A stretch of 64,000 bases of DNA from JAKAVN01 sp963796565 (GTDB lineage Bacteria > Desulfobacterota > Binatia > Binatales > Binataceae). The notes beneath the pieces are model-generated. The model searched no databases, had not been told where the DNA came from, and worked only from the letters and a program-made list of their open reading frames with translations. This document shows positions 35,819 to 44,838 of the stretch, piece by piece (position 1 is the first letter of the stretch; the number at the start of each line of letters is the position of its first letter). The position numbers and the translations under genes were made by a program. The stretch is taken from the NCBI GenBank assembly GCA_963796565.1, contig CAWCMA010000007.1, positions 372,001 through 436,000 on the forward strand. Reading direction: 5' to 3'.

Positions 35819-36751
35819 ATGGCTGAGGCACCGGTCGAATATATCAAGAGCATCACCAGGCAGTACGCCAAACTCGGCTACAAGCCCTACGGATGGGTCT
35901 ACAACACTGACCCTCCGCCATGGCAGCCGCTTCGGAAGCCGCTGGCGGAATCCCGCGTGGCGCTCATCGCCTCGGGTGGCATCTATCGCCGCGGCCAGGT
36001 GGCCTTTCATACCAAGGACGACACGAGCTTCCGGCTGATTCCGACCGATGTACGGACGGAGGAATTGCGCACCGCGCATTTTGCTTACGATCAGACCGAC
36101 GCGCGCAGCGATCCCAACGTCGTTTTCCCGATCGACACTCTCCGCGGCCTGGTCCAGGAGGGCTTAATTGGCGGATTGACCGAACACGCCTTAACCTTCA
36201 TGGGCGGCATCTATTCGTCCCGACGGGTGGCCGAGGAACTGGCCCCGGCGATCAGCGCACGGCTGAAAGATGAACAGGCCGACGTCGCCCTGCTGGTGCC
36301 TGTTTGACCCGTGTGTCATCAGTCCGTTGGACTGATCGCACGTCATGTCGAGGCCGCCGGTTTGCCCACGATGACGATGAGCAGCGCGTTGGATATCACT
36401 CGCGCGGTAAATCCGCCGCGGGCGGTCTTCACTGACTTTCCGCTGGGACATACCGCGGGCAAGCCGCTGGATCGCAAGCTGCAGCGCGCGATCATGGTCG
36501 AAACGCTGCGCGCCTTCGAAACGATGCGAACGCCCGGGTCGATCGAGACGCTCCCCTTTGAATGGAGCGCCGACCACTCCTGGAAACATGCGGGAGCCGG
36601 CGAGAGCGACAATCGCACGCCGCGTACCAACGAGCCTACTTATCAGACCGCGGACGACATGGCCGCAGCCGCCGAAGGCAAGCTCGCCGAGGAGTGCATC
36701 GTGTGCTCCAACTGGTCAGCCGACAGCGCCGCGCGCCGCTCGACGGGTTGA
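35819..36751 (+). CDS. GrdB-like selenoprotein (glycine/betaine/sarcosine reductase B family), UGA-encoded Sec163
   Basis: One continuous 310-residue gene with an in-frame TGA at 36305-36307, read here as selenocysteine. The N-terminal half has RVALIASGGIYRRGQVAF and GGLTEHALTFMGGIYS. The recoded stretch is LLVPV-Sec-PVCHQSVGLIARHVEAAG, giving the UxxC motif. The frame continues with TDFPLGHTAGKPLDRKLQ to a natural stop and a C-terminal CIVC (Cys293/296). In the GrdB family Sec attacks the C-N bond of the substrate; soil homologues are mostly uncharacterised. GGGAG lies 8 bases before the ATG at 35819. Automated callers would split it into two genes or call it a pseudogene. The hairpin at 36310-36342 supports recoding. 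Confidence 0.85.
36310..36342 (+). promoter_or_regulatory. Bacterial SECIS-like hairpin
   Basis: Immediately after the UGA the coding strand folds into a two-part stem. The lower stem is CGTGTG (36310-36315) with CGCACG (36337-36342, one G-U pair). A two-base UC bulge (36316-36317) follows. The upper 8-bp stem is ATCAGTCC with GGACTGAT, closed by a GUU loop (36326-36328). The upper stem begins 10 bases after the UGA, about the spacing known for SelB-dependent SECIS elements, and bulged U plus loop G-U are known SelB recognition features. Confidence 0.75.
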
Positions 36752-36796
36752 GAATCGGTCGCGTCGGCGGTCAAAGAATCAGCGAGGCGAAGCGTC

Positions 36797-37690
36797 ATGA
36801 AAATCGGTGTTTTGACCTTCACTAATGAGGACACTCCCGATCCTGCAACCGTAGCGCGTAAGTGCGAAGCGCTGGGCTTCGAATCGATGTTCTTTCCGGA
36901 GCATCCCATCATCCCGGTCGAACACAAGACTCCCTATCCGTTAGGCGACGGCAAGATTCCTGAGCCGTACGCGCACATGCCCGATCCGTTTATTTCGCTG
37001 GCGCTGGCGGCTTCCGCCACCAGCCGCCTACGGCTGGGCACGGGCATTTGTTTGGTGCCCGAGCGCGACCCGATAATGCTGGCCAAGGAAGTCGCCACGA
37101 TCGATTACTACTCGGGCGGCCGTTTCATTTTCGGCATCGGGGCTGGATGGCTGGCGGACGAGACCGAAATCATGGGAGTGGAGTTCAAGAAGCGCTGGGA
37201 AGTCACACGAGAATGCGTGCTGGCGATGAAATCGCTGTGGACCGAAACGGAGTCGAGCTTTTCCGGCCGGTACGTGAATTTTCCCAAGGTCAAGTCCTAT
37301 CCCAAGCCGGTGCAAAGGCCGCATCCGCCGATCCATCTGGGCGCGGGCGGCTTCGGCCCCAACTTGCGCGCGCTCAAGATGACGGTGGATTATGGCGACG
37401 GCTGGGCTCCGCTCGGTCTCAGCCCGGAGCAACTCGCCGCCGAACTCGCTCGCTTGCGGAAGTTGTGCGAGGAGGCCGGGCGCGATTTCGCGAAGATGGA
37501 GATCTCCATCTATACCGACGCCGGAGCGGGCGCGGCGGCCCATGAGGTCAGTGATGAGGCGGCGCGGAAAATGGTGCGCGAGTACCAGGAGGCGGGCGCT
37601 CATCGAATGATTTTCCTGGCGCGTCAGCCAGGCAACGAGTTTCTAACCGACCTCGAGCAAATCGCCGGTAAGTTCATAGCTCCACGCTAG
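36797..37690 (+). CDS. LLM-class F420-dependent oxidoreductase
   Basis: A 297-residue enzyme of the TIGR03619-like F420 family. Motifs include CEALGFESMFFPEHPIIPV, LGTGICLVPERDPIMLAKEVATIDYYSGGRFIFGIGAGW, and VDYGDGWAPLGLSPEQL. It follows the selenoprotein gene by 45 bases on the same strand, and the acyl-CoA dehydrogenase, selenoprotein and this gene may form one unit. It is distinct in sequence from the other four luciferase-like proteins in the window. Confidence 0.9.
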   Translation: MKIGVLTFTNEDTPDPATVARKCEALGFESMFFPEHPIIPVEHKTPYPLGDGKIPEPYAHMPDPFISLALAASATSRLRLGTGICLVPERDPIMLAKEVATIDYYSGGRFIFGIGAGWLADETEIMGVEFKKRWEVTRECVLAMKSLWTETESSFSGRYVNFPKVKSYPKPVQRPHPPIHLGAGGFGPNLRALKMTVDYGDGWAPLGLSPEQLAAELARLRKLCEEAGRDFAKMEISIYTDAGAGAAAHEVSDEAARKMVREYQEAGAHRMIFLARQPGNEFLTDLEQIAGKFIAPR

Positions 37691-37801
37691 GCGAACCGGC
37701 AAGTCGCCGGGGTCGCGGACGATTTCCGCCAAACGATGCCCCGCCTTCACGCGCGGTTCGGCCTCGTTTCATCGAACAAGAGACGGAGCGCGCGAAGTTT
37801 C

Positions 37802-38521
37802 TCAGGCGGCCGCGAAAATCTCCTCGAATAACGACGCCATCGCTTTCCACGACCGCTCGTCAGCAGACTTGTTGTAGGAGATTCCGGGCGCGCCGATTTT
37901 GTCCGCGTCGGGATTGGTGAAACTGTGCACCGTGCCGGCATAGCTGATGATCTGCCAGTCCGCCTTGGCTTTGGTCATCTCGTCGGCGAGCGCGGCGACC
38001 TGCGCAACCGGTACGAAGGGATCGTCGGCGCCCGTGCAGACCAGGATCTTTGCCTTGATCTCGCCGGCGCAGGGGCGCTGCGTCTGCAGGCCACCATGAA
38101 AAGATACGATGCCCTTGACCGGTGCACCGTCGCGCGCGAGTTCCAGCGATAGAGTGCCACCCATGCAATAGCCGATCGAGGCCAGGCGGCTCGGGTCGAC
38201 CTCGGGCAGCGAGGCCAGTTTGTCCAGTGCCGCGCGCGCCCGCGCGCGCGACTTCGAAGGATCCGCGAACAAAGCGGTCGCGCGTTTGATTGCCTCCTGG
38301 AGATCGCTGACCTGGAGGCCGTCGCCGTAGGGATCGCCGGCCAGCGCGACGTAACCGAGTTCCGCGAGCCGTTCCACGCGCCGTTTGACCTGCGCGCCCA
38401 GTCCGAAGGCCTCGGGCATCACGAGAACTCCCGGCCGCCGGGCTGATTTCTTATCATCGAACGCGAGAAACCCGCGCAGGTTGAGGTCGCCGTCGCGGTA
38501 CTCGAGGGTTTGCGTTTTCAT
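37802..38521 (-). CDS. Dienelactone hydrolase-family protein
   Basis: A 239-residue alpha/beta hydrolase. The nucleophile is Cys in IGYCMGGTL, the acid is in CTGADDPFVP and the His in GTVHSFTNP, which is the DLH triad. Related enzymes open dienelactones in chlorocatechol degradation, and many homologues act on other esters. AGGAG lies upstream of the ATG at 38521. Its gene follows the cyclase-family gene by about 80 bases on the minus strand. Confidence 0.92.
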   Translation of the reverse strand: MKTQTLEYRDGDLNLRGFLAFDDKKSARRPGVLVMPEAFGLGAQVKRRVERLAELGYVALAGDPYGDGLQVSDLQEAIKRATALFADPSKSRARARAALDKLASLPEVDPSRLASIGYCMGGTLSLELARDGAPVKGIVSFHGGLQTQRPCAGEIKAKILVCTGADDPFVPVAQVAALADEMTKAKADWQIISYAGTVHSFTNPDADKIGAPGISYNKSADERSWKAMASLFEEIFAAA

Positions 38522-38603
38522 GTCACTAGCTCCTGCCAATTCCTGTGATGGTGTTCTTTTTTATCTTCATGCCGAGCACTTTGCCAAGGTTCGCGGCGCG
38601 AGC

Positions 38604-39440
38604 TTACGGCAGTATCGCGAAGGCGCGCGCCGGAAAGCCCAGCCCGTGCGCCACTTTCGGCCAGGTTACCACAATCAAGGCGCCGGTGGCCGGAACCTTG
38701 TCCAGGTTCGCCATTACTTCGATCTGCCAGTGTCCGTGCTTGAGCACCCAGGCCTCGGACTTGAGGTCGTCGGTGGCCGTATCCATCGATTCGTGACCGT
38801 TCGCCACGATGCCGCGTTGTTCGTAAAGGAACCGGATGGCGTCGAGCGACCATGCCGGAAATGGATCGCGTTTGAAGCGCTCCGGATTGGCGTCCCAATC
38901 CTTGTACATGTCGGTGCGGAGTGCCGCGAAGGACCCGGCCGGGACCCGGCCGTGCTTGTGCTCCCACGCCTTGATGTCGTCGACGCTGAGCGCATGATTG
39001 GGGTCCGTTTTGAGCATCGGCGTCATATCGAAAACCACCAGCGGCAGGATCATCTGCTTGAGCGGAAGCCGGTCCATCGTCGTGCCATTGGGGTCGAAGT
39101 GCGCGGGCGGGTCGACGTGCGTGCCGTACTGCCCGACCATCGAGTAGAAATACACGCGAAACCCGTCCTTCTCGATGGTGTAGGGACGTCCGGTCGCGGG
39201 ATCCGCGCCCGCGGAGAAAGTAGCCGGGCCGAACCCTTTCCATACCGGGGTCAACGGGCTGAAGGAGTGGGTCAGATCGACGAACTGCTTCGAGGCGATG
39301 ATTCTGTACGCCTCGGCAAGTGATTTTGCCTGCGATTCGCCTTGGGCCAGCGCGACGGACGGCGCGGTGCTCGCAAGGGCGAGGCTGAACGACACGGCCA
39401 GCAGCATCCAGCCAGTCAACTTAGCCAGCCTACTTTTCAC
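38604..39440 (-). CDS. Exported cyclase-family (kynurenine formamidase-like) metal hydrolase
   Basis: A 278-residue protein with a signal peptide (LLAVSFSLALASTAPSVALAQ). The metal-binding motif HxGTHxDxPxH is represented by QYGTHVDPPAHFD, and DLTHSFSPLTPVW begins the domain. The downstream GHESMDTATDDL supplies the second catalytic His/Glu block. Family members hydrolyse amides or lactones such as N-formylkynurenine. Export is unusual for that role, so the substrate is likely different. Confidence 0.88.
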   Translation of the reverse strand: MKSRLAKLTGWMLLAVSFSLALASTAPSVALAQGESQAKSLAEAYRIIASKQFVDLTHSFSPLTPVWKGFGPATFSAGADPATGRPYTIEKDGFRVYFYSMVGQYGTHVDPPAHFDPNGTTMDRLPLKQMILPLVVFDMTPMLKTDPNHALSVDDIKAWEHKHGRVPAGSFAALRTDMYKDWDANPERFKRDPFPAWSLDAIRFLYEQRGIVANGHESMDTATDDLKSEAWVLKHGHWQIEVMANLDKVPATGALIVVTWPKVAHGLGFPARAFAILP

Positions 39441-39615
39441 CTGGGACCTCCGCGCCGCTGCCGCGGCATTTGAGCCTATCTGAGGGTCATCTGAGATCCT
39501 GGCGTCGCTCTCAGGGACAATTGCGCCGGATCTTTTGCCTTTTTCTTAGCTTCCCGGATAAGACTTTTCTATACCACTGCTGGTTCACCATTCAGACAGC
39601 GAAAGAGGAGGAAAT

Positions 39616-40086
39616 ATGCCGGGCAAAAAGAAACAGGTTATCCGCAAACGTGCCAAAACGAGTCCTCCCAAGGTGCGTCGGACCCTCGCTCCGCCCGCGC
39701 CACGGAAAACCATCGATCCGGGATGGACGTGGGACGATCGTCTGCCGCTCGCGCAGGCCAAACAGATCGGCAACACGATCTATCTCTCCGGACAGATCGC
39801 CTACGACTCAAGCGGCAAGCTGGTGGGTGAAGGCGATATGAAGGCGCAAACCCGCCAGGTCTTCGATAACATAAAGAGCATTCTCGCGAGCGCCGGCAGC
39901 GGTCTGAAGGATATCGTCAAGATCAATACTTACATCACTGACGGCTCGAAGTTCATGGACATGCTCGCGGTGCGCGGCGAGGTATTCGGCAACGATCCAC
40001 CCGCGAGCACCGCGGTGGTGGTCGCGGCGCTGGCCTTTCCCGCGTTGCTGATCGAAGTCGAGGCGATCGCGATAAAGCGCACGTAA
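39616..40086 (+). CDS. RidA (YjgF/YER057c/UK114)-family protein with basic N-terminal extension
   Basis: A 156-residue protein. The RidA domain starts near residue 40: PLAQAKQIGNTIYLSGQIAYD, then QTRQVFDNIKSILASAGSGLKDIVKINTYITD and PPASTAVVVAALAFPALLIEVEAIA. The canonical deaminase Arg (in PARxxV/RTxV) is not seen at PPASTAVV, so 2-aminoacrylate deamination is doubtful. The first 35 residues are Lys/Arg/Pro-rich and unlike typical RidA. AGAGGAGG gives a strong ribosome-binding site. The acyl-CoA-dehydrogenase-like gene follows after 28 bases. Confidence 0.88.
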   Translation: MPGKKKQVIRKRAKTSPPKVRRTLAPPAPRKTIDPGWTWDDRLPLAQAKQIGNTIYLSGQIAYDSSGKLVGEGDMKAQTRQVFDNIKSILASAGSGLKDIVKINTYITDGSKFMDMLAVRGEVFGNDPPASTAVVVAALAFPALLIEVEAIAIKRT

Positions 40087-40114
40087 GAGTTCACATCCAT
40101 TTGCAGGAGATCAA

Positions 40115-41275
40115 ATGTTTCTCGAGCTTACCCCGGAACAGCACCGCATCATCGACCTTGCCAAGGCGCTGGCGAAGGAGTTCGCGCCACGCGCGGAGCA
40201 GCATGACCGCGAAGGCAGTTTTCCTTTCGAAAATATCGCGCGGCTCAAAGAGACCGGCTACACGACGCTCACCACCCCGAAGGAGTACGGGGGTTGGGGC
40301 GCCGATCCGTTGACTTTCATCCTGGCCCAGGAGCAGCTCGTGCAAGGCTGCTGCGCCACCGGCTTCGCGATCAACATGCACTGCAATTCGGTGGGCTTCT
40401 ATGCGCCGTTCATGACCGCGGCGCAGAAAGGCCTGTACCTGGAAAATGTGGGCCGCAAGGGGATGCTGTTGAACGGGTTTTACACCGAGGGCGGCGGTGC
40501 GCGCTCGATCCTGTCGCCCAATACCAAGGCGCGCAAGGTGCCGGGCGGCTATCTGCTCAACGGCCAGAAGGTCTTTTGCACGCTTTCGCCGGCGGTCGAC
40601 TACTTCGGTATCAGTACCTCGCTCGAAGATTACAAGGGATCGGCTTCCGGCGGCTGCGTGTTCCTGCTGCCGCGCGATACGCCCGGCCTGGAAGTGGTCG
40701 AAACCTGGGACGCGATGGGGATGCGCGCGACGGGCAGCCATACCATCATGATTCGCGACGTGTTCGCGGCGCAGGATCAATTGATAGGCGAGGAAGGCCA
40801 CTTTTTCGAGGAATTCGTCAAGGTGGCGCACTGGTACTGCCTGTCCTTCTCTGCCGTTTATCTGGGGATCGGCCAGGCCGCGTACAATTACGTGCTGGAA
40901 TACGCGCGGACGCGCAAATTGCAGAAGAGCGGGCAGTCGGTGGGCAGTTTGCCGGCGACCCGTTTCGCGCTCGGTGAGATGCACAACCGGCTGGAGGCCT
41001 GCCGCACCCTCATCTACACCCTTGCCCGCGAGATGTCCCAGGGACGGACCTACGGCGAGCGGCAGGTGATGACGATCGAGACGCTGCGCACTTTTGTGGC
41101 GGAGAACATGCTCGAGGTCGCCAACCTGGCGACCCGCATCGCCGGCGGCCAGGGCTATCTCAAGGGCAATCCGCTGGAACGCTACTTCCGCGACTTGCGC
41201 TCGGCGCCGCTGCATACGCTCAAGCGCGACGAAGTTCTGGAGATGATCGCCGCGGCGGAACTGGGATTCGCCTGA
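40115..41275 (+). CDS. Acyl-CoA dehydrogenase-fold flavoprotein, possibly a DszC-like monooxygenase
   Basis: A 386-residue protein with the three acyl-CoA dehydrogenase domains: an N-terminal helical part, a middle part with GMLLNGFYTEGGGARSIL and DAMGMRATGSHTIMI, and a C-terminal part with RIAGGQGYLKGNPLERYFRDLRSAPLHTLKRDEVLEMI. The C-terminal catalytic EGT motif is absent; that segment instead resembles DszC/SfnC-type FMNH2-dependent monooxygenases (RDxRxxxLH). AGGAG precedes the ATG. It is co-oriented with the RidA-like gene. Dehydrogenase versus monooxygenase cannot be decided without testing. Confidence 0.85.
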   Translation: MFLELTPEQHRIIDLAKALAKEFAPRAEQHDREGSFPFENIARLKETGYTTLTTPKEYGGWGADPLTFILAQEQLVQGCCATGFAINMHCNSVGFYAPFMTAAQKGLYLENVGRKGMLLNGFYTEGGGARSILSPNTKARKVPGGYLLNGQKVFCTLSPAVDYFGISTSLEDYKGSASGGCVFLLPRDTPGLEVVETWDAMGMRATGSHTIMIRDVFAAQDQLIGEEGHFFEEFVKVAHWYCLSFSAVYLGIGQAAYNYVLEYARTRKLQKSGQSVGSLPATRFALGEMHNRLEACRTLIYTLAREMSQGRTYGERQVMTIETLRTFVAENMLEVANLATRIAGGQGYLKGNPLERYFRDLRSAPLHTLKRDEVLEMIAAAELGFA

Positions 41276-41336
41276 GCCTTGAGTTCATCCGTGCACGCCT
41301 GAAACGAGGCCCGCAGCCGGCCCGCGTAGCCCGCGC

Positions 41337-43394
41337 TCAAGCGGAAGCAGCCGCCGGGACCTCGTCGGGCACGGCGTCCGTCGCGCCCACCGACGCGACC
41401 CGCACCGGCAGGATGACCAGACTCAAGCCATGCATCTGGAGCGACTGGAGCAGATCAAGCGCGGTGTGGTTGTGCAAGAACCGGCTCATGAAGCTGTTGA
41501 GGTCGTCGCCGAAAACCAATTGTCCCGCGAAGAATACCGAATGACTGAACTCACGCGCGACGTCGAAGCAAAGCCGGCGGAGTTCCATCACCACGTCGGT
41601 CCCGATAGCGGCGCGCAGCTCGGAATGGAAGCCAAGGTCCGCCGCGAGCTGGCAGTACTCCAGGAGGTCGTCGGTGATCCGGGCCTCGAGCCGCTGCAAG
41701 TCCTCAGGCCCCTTGAAGAGCGCCGAGTCGACCTCGCCCACGCTGACGAAGACGACGTTGCGAAACTGATTGGGGAAGAGGCTCGCGATGCTGGTCAGCG
41801 TCGCAAGCCCGAGTCCGTTGAAGCCGCTGACCATCAGAACCGCGGTGGGCAGCGCGGGATCGCGTGGCGGCGCCTCTTTTGCCGGGGCGTCGAAGAGTTG
41901 CGGCAGCACTTCCACCTCAAGCCGCTCAATCGCACGGTTGACGCGCTCGTAGTGGCGGCGGACCAGGTAACAGGCCGTGACCACGCCGCCCGTCATCGCA
42001 ACGGTTATCCATCCGCCCTGGTCGAATTTCAAGGTGACCGTCAGGAGCAGGATCATCGCCGTGAAGACGCATCCGATTCCATTCACCAGCAGTTTGCGAA
42101 TCCATTTCGGTTCCGTGGCGCGCGCGTTCCACCAGAGCCGGCTCATCCCGAGTTGCGAGAGGGTGAAAGTCACGAAAACGTTGATTGCGTAAAGCACCAC
42201 CAGGACGCTAACCGCGGCGCGGGTCTCTAAAAGAATTACCGCCGCGGCGAGACCCATCGCCAGCACTCCGTCCTGCGTGACGAGGCGCTCGCTCAGGCTC
42301 GCGAAGCGCCGCGGCACCCAGCGATCGACCGCCATCGTCGCCAACACTTGCGGCCCGCCGACGAAGCCGGTCTGCGCCGCCACAAACAGTAGCGCGCCCT
42401 CGGACAGCAGCGTGAAGGTGACGACCCAGGGCCCCAGGTTCAGTCCGCCGATGCGCCATTGGGCGGTCAGCTTTTCGAACAGCACCGCATTGAGCGTCTG
42501 GCCGGGGTGCGGTTCGACCCCCTCCAGCAGGTACGCGATCAGGATGCCGCCGGCGATGAATGCCAGCGACACCGCCATGTAAATCATCGTGCGCTTGCCG
42601 GTCGCGGCTTTGGGCTCGCGCAGAATCGGCAAGCCGTTGCTGACTGCCTCGATTCCGGTGTAGGTTCCCGCGCCCATGCTGTAAGCGCGGAAGAACACCA
42701 CCGCAAGCCCGAGCACACCGAGCGAGCCAAAGCCGTCATGAACCTGGCGGATGGCATTGCCGGCGACCGCCGGCAGTTCCCCCTCGCGGGCGACCAGGGC
42801 GTAGACGACGAGAAGGGTGTGCATCAGGACGAATGAGATGAAAATCGGCAGCAGCGTGAGCACCGATTCCTTCACCCCGCGCAGGTTCATCCCGACCATA
42901 GCCAGCACCACGGCGATACATACGTACATCTTCAGCGGGGCCCACTGGACGGGCAGGAAGCTGAAGATCGCGTCGGCCCCGCTGGCGATCGAGATCGCAA
43001 CCGTCAGCACGTAGTCGACGATCAAGGCGCATCCGGAGACCAGGCCCGCTTGGCGCCCGAGCAATTTGGTCGCAACCAGATAGCCACCGCCGCCGGCGGG
43101 AAACTGGTCGATGGTCTGGGAATACGAGGCGGAGATTATGAATACGGTCAGCGCCATCAGCAGCGCCAGGAATACCGCCAGGTACTGATGCGGGCCGAGC
43201 GCGATGAATGCCTCTTCCGGGCCGTAGCAGGACGAACTGAGGCCGTCCGATCCAAGGCCCACCCACGCAAGGAAGGCCACCAGCGACATCGAGTGAAAGA
43301 TCTCGGGATCTTTGACGTCGCGCGGACGGCCGATGAAGATGCCCGTTAGCGTGCGCCGCTCGCCGTCGGGAATGGTATCTGTTCTCTTCGACAC
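41337..43394 (-). CDS. APC-superfamily permease with cytoplasmic C-terminal domain (KimA/YdaO-like)
   Basis: A 685-residue inner-membrane transporter with about 12 helices. The first helices carry GSDGLSSSCYGPEEAFIALG and ISASYSQTIDQFPAGGGGYLVA, the layout of KimA-type potassium importers and related amino-acid permeases. From about residue 480 a cytoplasmic tail of about 200 residues follows (ERLEVEVLPQLFD, TAVLMVSGFNGLGLATL). The GTG start has AGGGAATC upstream. Substrate is uncertain: potassium or an amino acid. It is convergent with the acyl-CoA-dehydrogenase-like gene. Confidence 0.85.
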   Translation of the reverse strand: MSKRTDTIPDGERRTLTGIFIGRPRDVKDPEIFHSMSLVAFLAWVGLGSDGLSSSCYGPEEAFIALGPHQYLAVFLALLMALTVFIISASYSQTIDQFPAGGGGYLVATKLLGRQAGLVSGCALIVDYVLTVAISIASGADAIFSFLPVQWAPLKMYVCIAVVLAMVGMNLRGVKESVLTLLPIFISFVLMHTLLVVYALVAREGELPAVAGNAIRQVHDGFGSLGVLGLAVVFFRAYSMGAGTYTGIEAVSNGLPILREPKAATGKRTMIYMAVSLAFIAGGILIAYLLEGVEPHPGQTLNAVLFEKLTAQWRIGGLNLGPWVVTFTLLSEGALLFVAAQTGFVGGPQVLATMAVDRWVPRRFASLSERLVTQDGVLAMGLAAAVILLETRAAVSVLVVLYAINVFVTFTLSQLGMSRLWWNARATEPKWIRKLLVNGIGCVFTAMILLLTVTLKFDQGGWITVAMTGGVVTACYLVRRHYERVNRAIERLEVEVLPQLFDAPAKEAPPRDPALPTAVLMVSGFNGLGLATLTSIASLFPNQFRNVVFVSVGEVDSALFKGPEDLQRLEARITDDLLEYCQLAADLGFHSELRAAIGTDVVMELRRLCFDVAREFSHSVFFAGQLVFGDDLNSFMSRFLHNHTALDLLQSLQMHGLSLVILPVRVASVGATDAVPDEVPAAASA

Positions 43395-43773
43395 GATTCC
43401 CTGGACGATCTTGGGTTCGACGCAAGCGCAGCCGGTTCTAATCAGCGGATTCTGATTTTACTCGAGGCCCAGGTCATTCATTCGGAAATTCAGTCTGAAG
43501 CAGCTGGACCTTATCCGCTCGAGTGACAACGCATTACCATAGGTCGTAGCGAGATGCGACGCGGCGCTCTCACTCTCGGTGGGGATGAGGCTACACGCGA
43601 TTATTTTGAACGCAAAAAAAGTAAATTATGACGGCCATTCTGCAACTAATGACCGATATATCTACCTCTCGCAGATACGAGCATATCGTCTAAAGGTCGT
43701 ATATCCGCGAAGTGCTTATAACTATTGACTCGAAGTGACTCAGCACACTAACCAAGGGCCGTGTGCTCGGCCG
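43395..43773. other. Intergenic region between the APC permease and the DUF1646 gene
   Basis: These 379 bases contain no supported gene. The base composition is AT-richer than the flanks, with a run of seven A near 43614-43620. The segment is the promoter side of the permease gene, so it may carry regulatory RNA or a promoter, but I could not recognise a c-di-AMP riboswitch or any other known element. Confidence 0.45.
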
Positions 43774-44784
43774 CTAACCCATCCACAGCAGAACGGCAAA
43801 GCACAGAGCCATCAGCGGCAGGCCCGTTATCAGGCCGACGCGCGCCCATTCGCGGCTGCCGATGCCCAGTCGCCCGGCTGCCACGATGTTGGGTATGTTG
43901 CCGGGAATCAGCATGCCTCCGCTGATGAGCAGGCCCATAAGAATAGCGCGCTGTTGCGCGATGGTAAGCGAGGGGCCTATCTCGGCGGCGGTGAGTGTCG
44001 CGTTGTCGACCACCGCGGAGATGCTGTTGAGCCAGAAGAGCACCGCCCCAGGCATCCTGCTTATGAATATATCGACCAGCGGTCTTAGACCCCAGGACAG
44101 GCCCACCAGGCCGGCCACGAACAGGTACACCTTGCCGGCACGAATCGCTACGTCCGCCCAGGTTTGATCGTCGCGTTCGGCTTTGAGCGATTTTCCGTGC
44201 TGGACCGGGAAAATGAGGCTCACCAGCCCGACAATCAGTATTCCCGCGACCACGAGCCAGCCGAGCAATCGGACCAGGTACCAGAAATCGGCATGAAGCG
44301 CAGCGATTGCGATCGTTCCCAGCGGCTCGCCCACCGGCGTCAGGGCGGCGCCAAGGCCGATCGCGAAGCAGGCGAGGACGACCGCGGCGATTTCGCTCTT
44401 GCGGTCGAGGTTGAGCAGCGAGATCGCTTCGACCAGGATGAGCGCCGCGATGACCGCGGTGATTACGCTGGAAAGTAGCCCGAGTGCGACGATCAGTATG
44501 AAATAAATCCAGTGCGCCGACATCACTCCGAGCAGGCGCTCAATCCAGCGATCGAAGGTCGAGCGCATCAGGCGCGCCACCGCGCCGAAGACGAGGACGG
44601 CGACGGTCAGCGCGACAGGCTCTGTAACCGCGGCGTGCAGCAGGGACCAGCTCAATTGCCCACTGACCGTCGCCGCCAGCGTCCCGACGACCAGGAAAAA
44701 GACCTCGATGTTACGTTCGACCGGCTTTATCAGCACCGGCCCCAGTAATACCGCGAGGAAAATCAGGCCAAGCGCCAGTACCAT
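43774..44784 (-). CDS. DUF1646-family predicted cation transporter
   Basis: A 336-residue membrane protein with about ten helices. ALTPVGEPLGTIAIAALHADFWY and NSISAVVDNATLTAAEIGPSL with LLISGGMLIPGNIPNIVAAGRLGI are the conserved ion-transporter-like re-entrant motifs. The family is predicted to move cations but is uncharacterised. The ATG at 44784 lies 54 bases after the PII gene end; it is the last gene of the ammonium operon, which hints at ammonium or sodium movement. Confidence 0.82.
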   Translation of the reverse strand: MVLALGLIFLAVLLGPVLIKPVERNIEVFFLVVGTLAATVSGQLSWSLLHAAVTEPVALTVAVLVFGAVARLMRSTFDRWIERLLGVMSAHWIYFILIVALGLLSSVITAVIAALILVEAISLLNLDRKSEIAAVVLACFAIGLGAALTPVGEPLGTIAIAALHADFWYLVRLLGWLVVAGILIVGLVSLIFPVQHGKSLKAERDDQTWADVAIRAGKVYLFVAGLVGLSWGLRPLVDIFISRMPGAVLFWLNSISAVVDNATLTAAEIGPSLTIAQQRAILMGLLISGGMLIPGNIPNIVAAGRLGIGSREWARVGLITGLPLMALCFAVLLWMG

Positions 44785-44838
44785 CAATCAGGACCGCTGC
44801 GACCGTTCATCCTGGACCGTAACCCAATTCATCTTGGA

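Noticed and set aside
34535..36079. Long open frame on the minus strand (about 514 codons)
   Set aside because: It lies opposite the acyl-CoA dehydrogenase and selenoprotein genes; its product is Arg/His-rich with no motif, a GC-rich shadow.
36311..36751. A separate 146-residue gene starting at GTG 36311
   Set aside because: It is in frame with the preceding gene, begins inside the UxxC motif, has no ribosome-binding site, and the hairpin supports UGA recoding, so it is the C-terminal half of one selenoprotein gene.
43395..43773. c-di-AMP (ydaO) riboswitch before the KimA-like permease
   Set aside because: I looked because of the transporter type, but no ydaO-type conserved blocks were recognised on the minus strand.
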